A stretch of DNA of 64,000 nucleotides from Alphaproteobacteria bacterium (GCA_030429495.1 JAUIFH010000008.1:124001-188000); one strand, 5' to 3'; counted from the stretch's first letter, positions 27,058-38,329 are shown. Notes: generated by a model not told the origin, from the sequence alone. Numbers and translations are program-made.

Positions 27058-28452
27058 ATGGCTGCCAAGAGTTTCGACATGATCGTGATCGGCGCGGGTC
27101 CGGGTGGCTATGTCGCCGCGATCCGGGGCGCACAACTGGGCTTGAGCGTCGCGATTGTCGAGCGCGAGCATATGGGCGGCATCTGCCTCAACTGGGGCTG
27201 CATCCCGACGAAGGCGCTGTTGCGGTCCGCCGAAGTCTTCCACCTCATGCACCGCGCCAAGGAATTCGGGCTGAAGGCCGACGGGATCGGCTATGACCTC
27301 GACGCGGTCGTGCAGCGATCGCGTGGTGTCGCCAAGCAACTGTCGGGCGGCATCGGCCACCTGATGAAGAAGAACAAGATCACCGTCTTCATGGGTGAGG
27401 CCACGCTGCCCAAGAAGGGTACGGTCAGCATCAAGACCGACAAGGGGACCGAGGAACTGAGTTCGAAAGCCATCGTGCTCGCGACCGGCGCGCGGGCCCG
27501 CGAACTGCCGGGGCTGGAGGCCGACGGCGATCTCGTCTGGACCTACAAGCACGCTTTGATGCCGAAACGGATGCCGAAGAAGCTGCTCGTCATCGGCTCG
27601 GGCGCCATCGGCATCGAATTCGCGTCGTTCTTCAACACGCTCGGCGCGGATACGACCGTGGTCGAGGTGATGGACCGCGTGCTGCCGGTCGAGGACGCTG
27701 AGATTTCAGCTTTCGCGAAGAAGGCTTTCGTCAAGCAGGGCATGAAGATCATGGAGAAGTCCACGGTCAAGAAGCTCGACCGCGCGGCGGGCAAGGTCAC
27801 GGCTCATATCGAAGCGGGCGGCAAGACCGAGACGTTGGACTTCGACACGGTCATTTCCGCCGTCGGCATCGTCGGCAATGTCGAAAACCTCGGGCTTGAG
27901 GCTCTGGGCGTCAAGATCGACCGCACGCATGTCGTCACGGATGAATACTGCCGCACCGGGGTCGACGGGCTCTATGCCATCGGCGATATCGCCGGCGCGC
28001 CCTGGCTTGCCCACAAGGCCAGCCATGAAGGTGTCATGGTCGCCGAACTGATCGCGGGCAAGCATCCGCATCCGATCAAACCGAACTCCATCGCGGGCTG
28101 CACCTATTGCCATCCGCAGGTCGCAAGCGTGGGTCTGACCGAGGCGAAGGCGAAAGAGGCAGGCTATGACATCAGGGTCGGGCGCTTCCCCTTCATCGGC
28201 AATGGCAAGGCGATCGCTTTGGGCGAGTCCGAAGGCCTCATCAAGACCGTCTTCGACGCCAAGACCGGCGAACTGCTTGGTGCTCACATGGTCGGGGCCG
28301 AGGTCACGGAGTTGATCCAGGGCTATGTCGTCGGCCGCAGCCTCGAGACGACCGAGGGCGAGTTGATGGAAACCGTCTTCCCGCATCCGACGCTCAGCGA
28401 AATGATGCACGAAGCGGTGCTGGACGCCTACGGCCGCGCGCTGCATATGTGA
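27058..28452 (+). CDS. lpdA: Dihydrolipoamide dehydrogenase
   Basis: A 464-residue E3 flavoenzyme. FAD binding is at IGAGPGGYVAA (residues 11-21), the redox disulfide is C43/C48 in GGICLNWGCIPTK, the NAD site is VIGSGAIGIEFAS, and the C-terminal HPTLSEMMHEAV holds the catalytic His-Glu pair. It reoxidises lipoyl groups of 2-oxoacid dehydrogenases or the glycine cleavage system. It stands apart from any E1 or E2 gene, so its complex is not given by context. GGGAGG lies just before ATG 27058. Confidence 0.95.
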   Translation: MAAKSFDMIVIGAGPGGYVAAIRGAQLGLSVAIVEREHMGGICLNWGCIPTKALLRSAEVFHLMHRAKEFGLKADGIGYDLDAVVQRSRGVAKQLSGGIGHLMKKNKITVFMGEATLPKKGTVSIKTDKGTEELSSKAIVLATGARARELPGLEADGDLVWTYKHALMPKRMPKKLLVIGSGAIGIEFASFFNTLGADTTVVEVMDRVLPVEDAEISAFAKKAFVKQGMKIMEKSTVKKLDRAAGKVTAHIEAGGKTETLDFDTVISAVGIVGNVENLGLEALGVKIDRTHVVTDEYCRTGVDGLYAIGDIAGAPWLAHKASHEGVMVAELIAGKHPHPIKPNSIAGCTYCHPQVASVGLTEAKAKEAGYDIRVGRFPFIGNGKAIALGESEGLIKTVFDAKTGELLGAHMVGAEVTELIQGYVVGRSLETTEGELMETVFPHPTLSEMMHEAVLDAYGRALHM

Positions 28453-28500
28453 TCCGGTCGCCGGGCGCGCTGCCCGGCCGGCCTGACCCGAGGGAGCGCG

Positions 28501-29670
28501 ATGCAGGAAACCCGCTGGGGATTGATCGCGGCCCTCTGGTTCGCCGGGCTGACCGCGGCGATGCAATTCGCCAAGGTCGGTGTGATCTTCGACCTTCTGC
28601 GACCTGTCTGGCCGGGGGCGGGGATTTGGCTTGGCCTTGTCGTGTCGGTTGTGGGTTTTGTCGGCATCGTCTTCGGCACGACCGCCGGGATCGCCGTCGC
28701 CCGGATCGGGCCGCGGCGCATGCTGCTGACGGCGCTGCTCGCGGGGGCTGTGCTTTCGCTTGCCGAAAGCCTGATCCCGCCTCTGCCGGCGATGATCGCC
28801 CTCCGCGTTCTTGAGGGGATGAGCCATCTTGCCATCGTCGTCGCCGCCCCGGTCCTGATCGCTGCTACTGCGGGGCCGAAGGATCAGCCCGCCGCGATGA
28901 CGATCTGGTCGACCTTCTTCGGCATTGCCTTCGCGATCACCGCTTTCCTCGGGCGGCCTCTGGTCGCCGCGCATGGGCCTCAGGCGCTATTCGTCACTCA
29001 TGCCGCGCTGATGGCCTTGGCGGCGCTCCTCCTCTGGACCCTGATCCCGAAAGAAGTTGCGGCCCGGCCCAACGCCATCGCCCGCGCGGGCCTGATCGAG
29101 GCGCACCGGCGCATCTACGCCTCGCCCCGCATCGCCGCCCCGGCGATGGGCTTCGTCTTCTATACGCTGATGTTCGTGGCCTTCCTGACCCTCTTGCCCG
29201 ATCTTGTCGCGCCGGAGTGGCGATACCTGACGGCGACGGTGATGCCGTTGATTTCCATTGCTATTTCGTTGGTCTTTGGCGTGCCCCTGACCCGTGCCAA
29301 AGGGGCGGTTCTGACGGTTCAGGTGGGCCTTGCCGCCGGGGCGCTGGCCATCGTCGCCTTCGTCCTCAGCGGCGGCCAGGGTGTCCTGGCACTTGTCGCG
29401 GTCATGGCGATATCCGGTTCGCTGGGGTTGGTGCAGGGCGGAAGCTTCGCCGCGATTTCCGAGCTGAATTCCGACGGGTCGGCGCGAGCCGAGGCGGCAG
29501 GCGCGATCGCGCAGCTTGGTAATGTCGGCACCACGCTCGGCACCCCCATACTCCTGAAAATGACAGAGATATGGGGGCTGCCCGCCGTTCTCTGGTTCGG
29601 CCTGCCACTTTGCGTCGGCGGTATCCTCACCCATGCGTGGCTGGCCAGGCGGCGGAGCCTTGGCGTCTAG
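28501..29670 (+). CDS. Major facilitator superfamily transporter
   Basis: A 389-residue protein with about twelve hydrophobic segments, including an Arg-containing loop AVARIGPRRMLLTALL between helices 2 and 3 and AHRRIYASPRIAAPAM in the central loop. It looks like an MFS carrier of the CynX type, with substrate unknown. GAGGGAG lies just before ATG 28501. It shares four bases with the convergent rhodanese gene. Confidence 0.85.
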   Translation: MQETRWGLIAALWFAGLTAAMQFAKVGVIFDLLRPVWPGAGIWLGLVVSVVGFVGIVFGTTAGIAVARIGPRRMLLTALLAGAVLSLAESLIPPLPAMIALRVLEGMSHLAIVVAAPVLIAATAGPKDQPAAMTIWSTFFGIAFAITAFLGRPLVAAHGPQALFVTHAALMALAALLLWTLIPKEVAARPNAIARAGLIEAHRRIYASPRIAAPAMGFVFYTLMFVAFLTLLPDLVAPEWRYLTATVMPLISIAISLVFGVPLTRAKGAVLTVQVGLAAGALAIVAFVLSGGQGVLALVAVMAISGSLGLVQGGSFAAISELNSDGSARAEAAGAIAQLGNVGTTLGTPILLKMTEIWGLPAVLWFGLPLCVGGILTHAWLARRRSLGV

Positions 29671-30032
29671 CGCGCCACGGCGCCGCCCGCGCTGATCCAG
29701 TCACCCAGCCCGCCGATATTGTAGACCTCGCGGTAACCCATTCCGGCCAGCATCTGCCCGGCCATATGGCTTCTGCCGCCCGACGCGCAGTAAAGCGCGA
29801 CCGGACGGTCGCAGGAGAGTTCGGCCAGGCATTCCGGGCTCGACGGATCGCATCGCATCCTCAGGGCCGCGAGCGGGACATGCAGCGCGCCCGCCGCCTT
29901 GCCCGTTGCGGCGACTTCGGCGCCTTCGCGCACGTCGATCACGACCAGATCGCCGAGAGAGCAGCGCGAAACCGCGTCACGTGCCGCGATCTTCGATACA
30001 CCGCCGGACTTGGAGGACAGGAAGGAGGGCAT
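29667..30032 (-). CDS. Rhodanese-like sulfurtransferase
   Basis: A 121-residue single rhodanese domain. The catalytic cysteine is C82 in LYCASGGRSHMA; the DVRE motif at residues 33-36 and the closing GGLGDWISAGG are typical. It would move sulfane sulfur from persulfides or thiosulfate to a thiol acceptor. ATG 30032 is chosen because AAAGG lies eight bases before it; a GTG at 30041 is the upstream alternative. An ATTC-N8-GAAT box 81 bases upstream suggests control by a persulfide sensor. Confidence 0.9.
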   Translation of the reverse strand: MPSFLSSKSGGVSKIAARDAVSRCSLGDLVVIDVREGAEVAATGKAAGALHVPLAALRMRCDPSSPECLAELSCDRPVALYCASGGRSHMAGQMLAGMGYREVYNIGGLGDWISAGGAVAR

Positions 30033-30110
30033 CGACAACACCTTTCACAAAAGCGGTTACCGTCCGATCTGCGGCGCGCGGGGCCTACCGTTCAAGAGCG
30101 TGCCCAAAAT

Positions 30111-30130
30111 AAATTCAAAAAAGTGAATTT
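30111..30130. promoter_or_regulatory. SqrR/BigR-type operator (ATTC-N8-GAAT)
   Basis: AAATTCA (30111-30117) and TGAATTT (30124-30130) are perfect 7-base inverted arms around AAAAAG. Inside them ATTC (30113-30116) and GAAT (30125-30128) have exactly eight bases between, the spacing reported for the persulfide-responsive ArsR-family repressors SqrR and BigR. It lies upstream of the rhodanese gene on the minus strand, a fitting target. Confidence 0.6.
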
Positions 30131-30174
30131 GAAATGTGTAAGAATGTAGCAGGACGTGTCAGCAGTTGGCATTT

Positions 30175-30189
30175 GTTCGCATTGTGTTC
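30175..30189. promoter_or_regulatory. LexA (SOS) box, GTTC-N7-GTTC
   Basis: GTTC (30175-30178) and GTTC (30186-30189) are separated by exactly seven bases, the alphaproteobacterial LexA operator. It lies 66 bases before the uvrA start, a classical SOS gene. Confidence 0.88.
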
Positions 30190-30254
30190 TCTTTTTCGGG
30201 TTGGAGACTCGGGCGCCATACACTATCTGTTAACTCCTGATCCCCGGGGGCAGC

Positions 30255-33113
<2,859 letters not shown>

Positions 33114-33149
33114 CTCGGTCGCGCTGCGCGGCAGCGCGGCGCTGACGGA

Positions 33150-33356
33150 TCAGCTTTTCTTCATCGGGCAGGTGCTGACGCCGAGGATCGAGTAGAGCGG
33201 GCAGGAACGCATCAGCCCGGTCGCGAGCGGCACGATACCGATCAGATAGGCCCAGCGGTAGGTCGCGTCAGCATTCATGAAGAAGCCGGCCAGCAGGGCG
33301 AGGCCAAGGACGATGCGCAGAATGCGGTCGATGTTTCCGACATTGGTCTTGAACAT
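33150..33356 (-). CDS. DUF2892 (YgaP-type) small membrane protein
   Basis: A 68-residue protein with two hydrophobic helices (RILRIVLGLALLAGFF and YLIGIVPLATGLM) and two cysteines in the SCPLYSILGVSTCP ending, matching the YgaP transmembrane domain. That domain is fused to rhodanese in some proteins, and such stand-alone proteins often sit with sulfur-handling genes; here a rhodanese lies 3 kb away. GGAG lies seven bases before ATG 33356. A palindrome upstream is a likely site for the neighbouring Crp/Fnr regulator. Confidence 0.9.
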   Translation of the reverse strand: MFKTNVGNIDRILRIVLGLALLAGFFMNADATYRWAYLIGIVPLATGLMRSCPLYSILGVSTCPMKKS

Positions 33357-33433
33357 GGGGAGTCTCCGTTTCCCGCCCTCCGAGTCGTTCGGAGGTCTAT
33401 GCGGCCAGAATGCCGCGATCCGGCGGTTCTGTC

Positions 33434-33448
33434 TGTGACCATGTCACA
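33434..33448. promoter_or_regulatory. Crp/Fnr-like palindrome
   Basis: TGTGAC (33434-33439) and GTCACA (33443-33448) are perfect inverted arms around CAT. It resembles the TGTGA/TCACA half-sites of Crp-family regulators but with five rather than six bases between them. It lies in the 110-bp gap between the Crp/Fnr gene and the DUF2892 gene, 78 bases before the latter's start. Confidence 0.55.
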
Positions 33449-33466
33449 AAGCGCACGCCCGGCCCG

Positions 33467-34123
33467 TCAGTCCTGCACCGCGGCGAGCCGGGCGAGTGCC
33501 GCCCGGTCGCGGATCAGAACCACACCGCGTTCCGTCACAACGAGGCCCGATCGCGCCAGCGCGTCGAGACGGCGCGACACGACCTCGCGTGCGGACCCGA
33601 TCGCGGTGGCGAGTTCCTGATGCGTCGCGCGCACGGCATCGCCGTCTGCGCGATCGATCAGTGCCGCGGCAAGCCGGCTTTCGACGCGCTGGAAGGCGAC
33701 GCGTTCCAGAAGATGCAGCATTCCCTGCATCCTGAGCGCGAATGCCGAGAACACGAACCCCCGGAACGCGGGCGACGTGTCCATCAGGGACAGGAACAGC
33801 GTCCGCGGGATCAGTGCGGCGCGGACGTCAGTCGCCGTCACGGCTTCGCCCGAATAGTCCTCTCCGCCGAGAAGGCCGAGCGTGGTCTGCACGCATGACC
33901 CGCCTGGCTCGACCGCGTAGAGAAGGATGTCGCGGCCCGACGGCCCCGTCAGGAAGACCTCGATCCGGCCTTCGAGGACGACGACGAACCCCTTGGCGCT
34001 GTCGCCGGGATGGAAGACAGGGGTGCCGGAAGGCAGGGTAATCGGCGAAAGCGCGTCGAGCCGCGCACGGGTTTCCGGCTCAAGCCGGTCAAGCCCGGCC
34101 GCACGCTCCGACCAGCCGCTCAT
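33467..34123 (-). CDS. Crp/Fnr family transcriptional regulator
   Basis: A 218-residue regulator: a cyclic-nucleotide-type beta-roll (about 30-120, with GTPVFHPGDSAKGFVVVLEGRIEVF), a dimerisation helix, and a C-terminal HTH around 165-195 (THQELATAIGSAREVVSRRLDAL). The N-terminal Cys set of Fnr is absent, so it is not an oxygen-sensing Fe-S Fnr; the one Cys in GSCVQTT lies in the sensor domain. The effector is unknown. I chose ATG 34123, where the family's N-terminus would fall, although no clear ribosome-binding site precedes it. It probably controls the DUF2892 gene downstream. Confidence 0.88.
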   Translation of the reverse strand: MSGWSERAAGLDRLEPETRARLDALSPITLPSGTPVFHPGDSAKGFVVVLEGRIEVFLTGPSGRDILLYAVEPGGSCVQTTLGLLGGEDYSGEAVTATDVRAALIPRTLFLSLMDTSPAFRGFVFSAFALRMQGMLHLLERVAFQRVESRLAAALIDRADGDAVRATHQELATAIGSAREVVSRRLDALARSGLVVTERGVVLIRDRAALARLAAVQD

Positions 34124-34255
34124 GCACAGGGGCCGCGTGATGCGGCGGCGTCGGAACGGTCGAGGGCGGTCATCGCGAGGGCCAAGGAATATCGCCAATC
34201 GTGTCGGGGTCGGCAGAGGCCGGATAGCTGCGACGGGATATAGCCGTTCCGACGC

Positions 34256-35128
34256 TCAGGTGCGATGGCGTTTTTCGAACCGCGGCAACATGGCCGAGAA
34301 GTCCATGCCCTTGCCGCCTTCGCTTTCGACAAAATGTTCGTAGAGCAGCGCCGCAAGCTGTCCCATCGGGGTATCGGCGTCTGCCGCTTCGGCCGCCTGC
34401 TGCGACAGCCGCAGATCCTTCAGCATGAGCTCAGCCGCGAATCCGGGCTTATAGCCGTTGTCGGACGGCGATTTGGGACCGACGCCGGGGGCAGGGCAGT
34501 AGGCGTTCATTGTCCAGGAATAGCCCGAAGAAGTGGAGACGACGTCGAACATCTTCTGCCGGTCGAGGCCGAGCTTGTCGGCAAGCGCGAAGGCCTCGCA
34601 GGTGGCGATCATGGTGACGCCGAGGATCATGTTGTTGCAGATCTTGGCGGCCTGTCCGGCACCGGACGTGCCGCAATGCACCGCCTTCTGGCCCATGATG
34701 GCGAATAGCGGTTCCACGATCGCGAAAGCCTCGTCCGAGCCGCCCGCCATGAAGGTGAGCGTACCCGCCGCCGCGCCGCCGACTCCGCCGGAAACCGGCG
34801 CATCCACCGCCAGGATGCCGGCCTTGGCTGCCTGATCGGCCACCGCCCGGGCACTTTCGACATCGACTGTCGAGGAATCGCACAGGACGGCCCCCGGTTT
34901 CATCGCGGGGATAAGCTGGTCGGCGACCGCGCGCAGGATGGCCCCGTTCGGCAGCATCGTGATGACGACATCGGCGTTCTTCGCGGCGCCGGTCGCGCTG
35001 ATCGCGCCGTGAACGCCTTCCGGCATCGGCGCGTGCGGGTCATGGCCCGTTACGTCATGTCCGGCCGCGACGAGGTTCGCGGCCATCGGCGCCCCCATAT
35101 TGCCAAGCCCGATGAATCCGATCTTCAT
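34256..35128 (-). CDS. mmsB: 3-hydroxyisobutyrate dehydrogenase
   Basis: A 290-residue NAD-dependent dehydrogenase. The dinucleotide loop is GFIGLGNMGAPMAANL at the N-terminus, the substrate segment is DAPVSGGVGGAAAGTL, and a catalytic Lys lies in GQAAKICNNM. It oxidises 3-hydroxyisobutyrate to methylmalonate semialdehyde in valine breakdown. ATG 35128 overlaps the stop of the preceding hydrolase gene by four bases, with GAGGAACTT upstream. Last gene of the acyl-CoA dehydrogenase operon. Confidence 0.95.
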   Translation of the reverse strand: MKIGFIGLGNMGAPMAANLVAAGHDVTGHDPHAPMPEGVHGAISATGAAKNADVVITMLPNGAILRAVADQLIPAMKPGAVLCDSSTVDVESARAVADQAAKAGILAVDAPVSGGVGGAAAGTLTFMAGGSDEAFAIVEPLFAIMGQKAVHCGTSGAGQAAKICNNMILGVTMIATCEAFALADKLGLDRQKMFDVVSTSSGYSWTMNAYCPAPGVGPKSPSDNGYKPGFAAELMLKDLRLSQQAAEAADADTPMGQLAALLYEHFVESEGGKGMDFSAMLPRFEKRHRT

Positions 35129-36171
35129 GCAAGTTCCTCCTCGAATGTCAGGGCATTTTCCCCAAGTGGCATCAGCATCCGCGATACGTCCACCGCAGGC
35201 ACGGCATCGGCGCCGGAATGGCGCCATTTCGGCGTGCGGTCCTTGTCGATGATCGCGGCGCGGATGCCTTCAAGGAAATCCGCGTGTTCCATCGAACGAT
35301 AGGTGAAACGATATTCCAGTTCCAGCGCCCGGCGCATGTCCGTGCCGCCACGCAGCCGGTGCATCATTTCGACCGTGCAGGCGGCCGACAAAGGCGCGGC
35401 GCGCGAGAATGTCTTCATTGCCGTGGCCGCGAATTCGCCCTCTGCGTGGCGCAGGGTGCGCAGGATATCGCCGGCGGTTTCGCCGGCAAAAAGCGCGTCG
35501 ATCTCATCGCGGTGCCGGTCGAGTGTGCCGTCCGGGGCGGGGGTGGTACGCGCACCGATCTGGCCGGCGTCGCCCGCTTCGACAAGGGCCGATTTCAGGG
35601 CGGGCCAGTCAGCCTCGGGTACGAATGTATCGGCGAAACCGGCAAGGATCGCGTCCGCCGGTCCCATCCGGGCGCCCGTCGTGCCAAGGTATTCACCCAG
35701 CCGCCCCGGCGCGCGCGCAAGCAGGAACGACCCGCCCACATCCGGGACAAGGCCGATGCCGCATTCCGGCATCGCGATCTGAGAGGTTTCGCCCACGATC
35801 CGATGGCTTCCGTGGCAACCGACACCGACGCCGCCGCCCATCGTGAACCCTTGCAGGAAGCTGACCACGGGCTTGCCGTAATCGGCGATCCGCGCGTTCA
35901 TCCGGTATTCGTCGAACCAGAACTTGCGGCCGTAGGAATAGTCGCCGCTCGTACCCGTCGCGTACATCTCGGCGATGTCACCGCCCGCGCAAAAGGCGCG
36001 ATCACCCTCGGCGTCGATCAGGACCAGCGCGACCTCCGGGTCGTCCCGCCAGTCCCGGAGCGCATCGTCGATGGCAAGGCACATGCCGTAGGTAAGGGCG
36101 TTCAGTGCCTTCGGGCGGTTCAGCGTGATCCGCCCGGCGCGACCGTCCTTGCGTATATTCAGTTCGGCCAT
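35125..36171 (-). CDS. 3-hydroxyisobutyryl-CoA hydrolase
   Basis: A 348-residue crotonase-fold enzyme of the HIBCH type: FCAGGDIAEMY (oxyanion loop), GFTMGGGVGVGCHGSHRI, MPECGIGLVPDVGGSFLL with the catalytic Glu and Asp, and the C-terminal KDRTPKWRH that separates hydrolases from ordinary enoyl-CoA hydratases. It releases free 3-hydroxyisobutyrate from its CoA ester. It shares one base with the upstream dehydrogenase stop and four with mmsB, so all three are translationally linked. Confidence 0.94.
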   Translation of the reverse strand: MAELNIRKDGRAGRITLNRPKALNALTYGMCLAIDDALRDWRDDPEVALVLIDAEGDRAFCAGGDIAEMYATGTSGDYSYGRKFWFDEYRMNARIADYGKPVVSFLQGFTMGGGVGVGCHGSHRIVGETSQIAMPECGIGLVPDVGGSFLLARAPGRLGEYLGTTGARMGPADAILAGFADTFVPEADWPALKSALVEAGDAGQIGARTTPAPDGTLDRHRDEIDALFAGETAGDILRTLRHAEGEFAATAMKTFSRAAPLSAACTVEMMHRLRGGTDMRRALELEYRFTYRSMEHADFLEGIRAAIIDKDRTPKWRHSGADAVPAVDVSRMLMPLGENALTFEEELA

Positions 36172-37316
36172 CAGTTCCTCTCGGCCAAGAGCGCGCGGCC
36201 GATGATCAGCCGCATGATTTCATTGGTGCCTTCGAGTATCTGGTGCACCCGCAGGTCACGGACGATCTTCTCGACCCCGTAGTCGGCAAGGTAGCCATAG
36301 CCGCCGTGCAGTTGCAGGCATTCGTTAGCGACCTCGAAGGCATTGTCGGTGACCAGAAGCTTGGCCATCGCGCAGAACTTGGCCGCATCCGGCGCCTTGT
36401 TGTCCAGTTTCCATGCCGCCTGGCGAAGGAAGGTCCGCGCCGATTGCAGCTTCACCTCCAGCTCGGCGAGCCGGAACTGCAAGGCCTGAAACTGGTCGAG
36501 CGTTCGCCCGAAAGCCTTGCGTTCGCCCATATAGGCCAGGGTCGCGTCGAATGCCGCCTGTGCGCCGCCAAGCGCGGAGGCGGCGATGTTCAGACGTCCG
36601 CCGTCGAGGCCCGCCATGGCGTAGACGAAGCCCTTTCCTTCCTCACCCACGAGGTTGCTGTGGGGGATCGTGCAATCGTCGAACTGCACCTGCGCGGTGG
36701 GCTGGGCCCGCCAGCCCATCTTGTCCTCTAGCGCCCCGAAGCTCAGGCCAGGCGTGCCAGCGGCCACGATCACGGTCGAGATTCCGGCGGGTCCGTCGCC
36801 GCCGGTGCGGACCATCGTCAGATAGGCGTCGGAATAGCTGCCGCCTGAGATGAAGGCCTTGCTTCCGTTCAGCTTCCAGCCCTCATTGGTCCGTTCCGCA
36901 CGGGTCCGCAATGCGGCAGCATCGGAACCCGAACCTGGCTCGGTAAGGCAATAGGAGAACACCTTTTCCATCGAGCAGAGGCCGGGAAGCCATGCCGCCT
37001 TGGTTTCCTCCGATCCGAACTTGTCGATCATGCCGCCGCACATGTTGTGGATCGACAGGAATGAGCCGACGGCCGGGCACGACATGGCGAGCGCTTCGAA
37101 AACCAGCGTCGCATCCAGCCGTGACAGGCCGGAACCGCCATATTCCTCGCTGACATAGACGCCGCCAAGGCCAAGCTCGGCCACTTTCGGCCAGAGCGCC
37201 TTCGGAATCGTCCCCTCGGCCTCCCAGCTGCGTGCGAAGGGTGCGATATGGTCCGCGCCGAAGGCTCGGGCCATGTCGAAAATCGCCTGTTGTTCCTCGC
37301 TCAGAGCGAAATCCAT
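36171..37316 (-). CDS. Acyl-CoA dehydrogenase, probably isobutyryl-CoA dehydrogenase
   Basis: A 381-residue FAD enzyme of the acyl-CoA dehydrogenase family, with CLTEPGSGSDAAALRT (flavin and substrate loop), GGRLNIAASALGGAQAA and the C-terminal HQILEGTNEIMR. The specificity is inferred from the two downstream genes, which carry out the next valine steps; isobutyryl-CoA to methacrylyl-CoA would fit. ATG 37316 follows GGGAGG. The enoyl-CoA hydratase between them is not in this operon. Confidence 0.92.
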   Translation of the reverse strand: MDFALSEEQQAIFDMARAFGADHIAPFARSWEAEGTIPKALWPKVAELGLGGVYVSEEYGGSGLSRLDATLVFEALAMSCPAVGSFLSIHNMCGGMIDKFGSEETKAAWLPGLCSMEKVFSYCLTEPGSGSDAAALRTRAERTNEGWKLNGSKAFISGGSYSDAYLTMVRTGGDGPAGISTVIVAAGTPGLSFGALEDKMGWRAQPTAQVQFDDCTIPHSNLVGEEGKGFVYAMAGLDGGRLNIAASALGGAQAAFDATLAYMGERKAFGRTLDQFQALQFRLAELEVKLQSARTFLRQAAWKLDNKAPDAAKFCAMAKLLVTDNAFEVANECLQLHGGYGYLADYGVEKIVRDLRVHQILEGTNEIMRLIIGRALLAERN

Positions 37317-37663
37317 GAATGCCTCCCTGACGCTCGAATTGAACAAGTGTTAAATTCCAATTGTTGCAGTAGTTTTGCAAGGGTGAATTTCTGTACCGGT
37401 GATTCTGCGCAGGTATGGGGAGGGCGGTTCACATTCGCTGAGAATCAATCAGCCTTACCAGCCGATAGCCGGGAAAGATTGCGGGCGGATTGATCCTTTC
37501 CCGGACACGATGGGACTTGATTACCCGCAAGTGTTGAAAGGAAGGAGGGGTTGTCACATCCGCTAGTTGAAACGGTACGTTAGCGGCGTTTCTTCACTGG
37601 TTTCTTACGAATAATGTGCCAAAGATGTGGCGCTCGGTCAGAGTTCTTGGTGGGGTGGGTACC
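37317..37663. other. Divergent intergenic region with candidate regulatory repeats
   Basis: This 347-base gap lies between the valine operon (minus) and the VPLPA-CTERM gene (plus). It holds TTGCA (37364-37368) and TTTTGCAA (37373-37380), similar to repeats before mmsA, and an inverted repeat CGCTA/TAGCG (37561-37565 and 37581-37585). I see no convincing coding sequence; short frames here do not resemble known proteins. Confidence 0.5.
37364..37380. promoter_or_regulatory. TTGCAA-type motif upstream of the valine operon
   Basis: TTGCA (37364-37368) and TTTTGCAA (37373-37380) have their TGCA cores 11 bases apart, about one helical turn, 48 bases before the acyl-CoA dehydrogenase start. Nearly the same words occur before mmsA. 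TTTGCAAA pairs are the reported target of the short-chain acyl-CoA regulator PccR of Rhodobacter sphaeroides. Confidence 0.45.
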
Positions 37664-38329
37664 ATGTGTTTGCAAGTGAGCTTCAAGGCAGTGGCTATTG
37701 CCGCCGTGCTCGGTCTTTCGACGGTTGCCGCGCAGGCCGCGACATATAATTTCGATGCGGTCACATCCAATTCGACGACAGATACCGCAACCGGAATGTC
37801 GCAGTTGTCCGTCGACGTTCTGGACAGCGGGTCGAACACCGTATCGTTCACGTTCAACAATTCCGGTCCGCTGGCGTCGTCGATCACCGATGTCTACTGG
37901 GACGACCAAGCCTCCCTCCTTGGTTCGATGGGCCTAATCACATCCTCTGCCGGCGTCGATTTCTCCGCCGGCGCTAAGCCCGGAAACCTGCCGGGCGGGA
38001 ACACGATCGGATTCAATGCGAATCCGAAGGGCGCGTCGGCGGACAGCAATGCGCCGGTGCAGCCGAACGGGGTCAATCCGGGCGAGTGGCTGACGATCGT
38101 CTGGAACCTCGTGGCCGGCGCGAGCTTTGCGGATGTGATTACCGCGCTTGACCTCGGGGGTGATCAGACCGGGTCACTGCGCGTTGGCATCCATGTTCAG
38201 GGTTTCGCGGGCGGAGGATCTGAATCCTTCGTCAACGCGCCCGCACCCGTGCCGCTTCCGGGGGCTGCGTTGTCCTTGCTTGCCGGCCTCGGCGCGCTTG
38301 GTTTCGTGCGCCGCCGCCGCGCGGCCTGA
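37664..38329 (+). CDS. VPLPA-CTERM sorting-domain protein
   Basis: A 221-residue secreted protein with a signal peptide (AIAAVLGLSTVAAQA), a beta-rich Asn/Gly/Ser/Thr-rich body and the C-terminal sorting signal VPLPGAALSLLAGLGALGF followed by RRRRA. This signal (VPLPA-CTERM) is recognised by an exosortase of the XrtD kind, which is not in the window. Mature proteins are usually surface or matrix components. ATG 37664 places the signal peptide at the N-terminus; the frame is open back to 37616. A hairpin terminator follows. Confidence 0.85.
   Translation: MCLQVSFKAVAIAAVLGLSTVAAQAATYNFDAVTSNSTTDTATGMSQLSVDVLDSGSNTVSFTFNNSGPLASSITDVYWDDQASLLGSMGLITSSAGVDFSAGAKPGNLPGGNTIGFNANPKGASADSNAPVQPNGVNPGEWLTIVWNLVAGASFADVITALDLGGDQTGSLRVGIHVQGFAGGGSESFVNAPAPVPLPGAALSLLAGLGALGFVRRRRAA

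Noticed and set aside
25596-27080. 494-codon frame on the minus strand spanning MFS, DUF924 and part of lpdA
   Set aside because: It crosses three clear plus-strand genes and has no domain.
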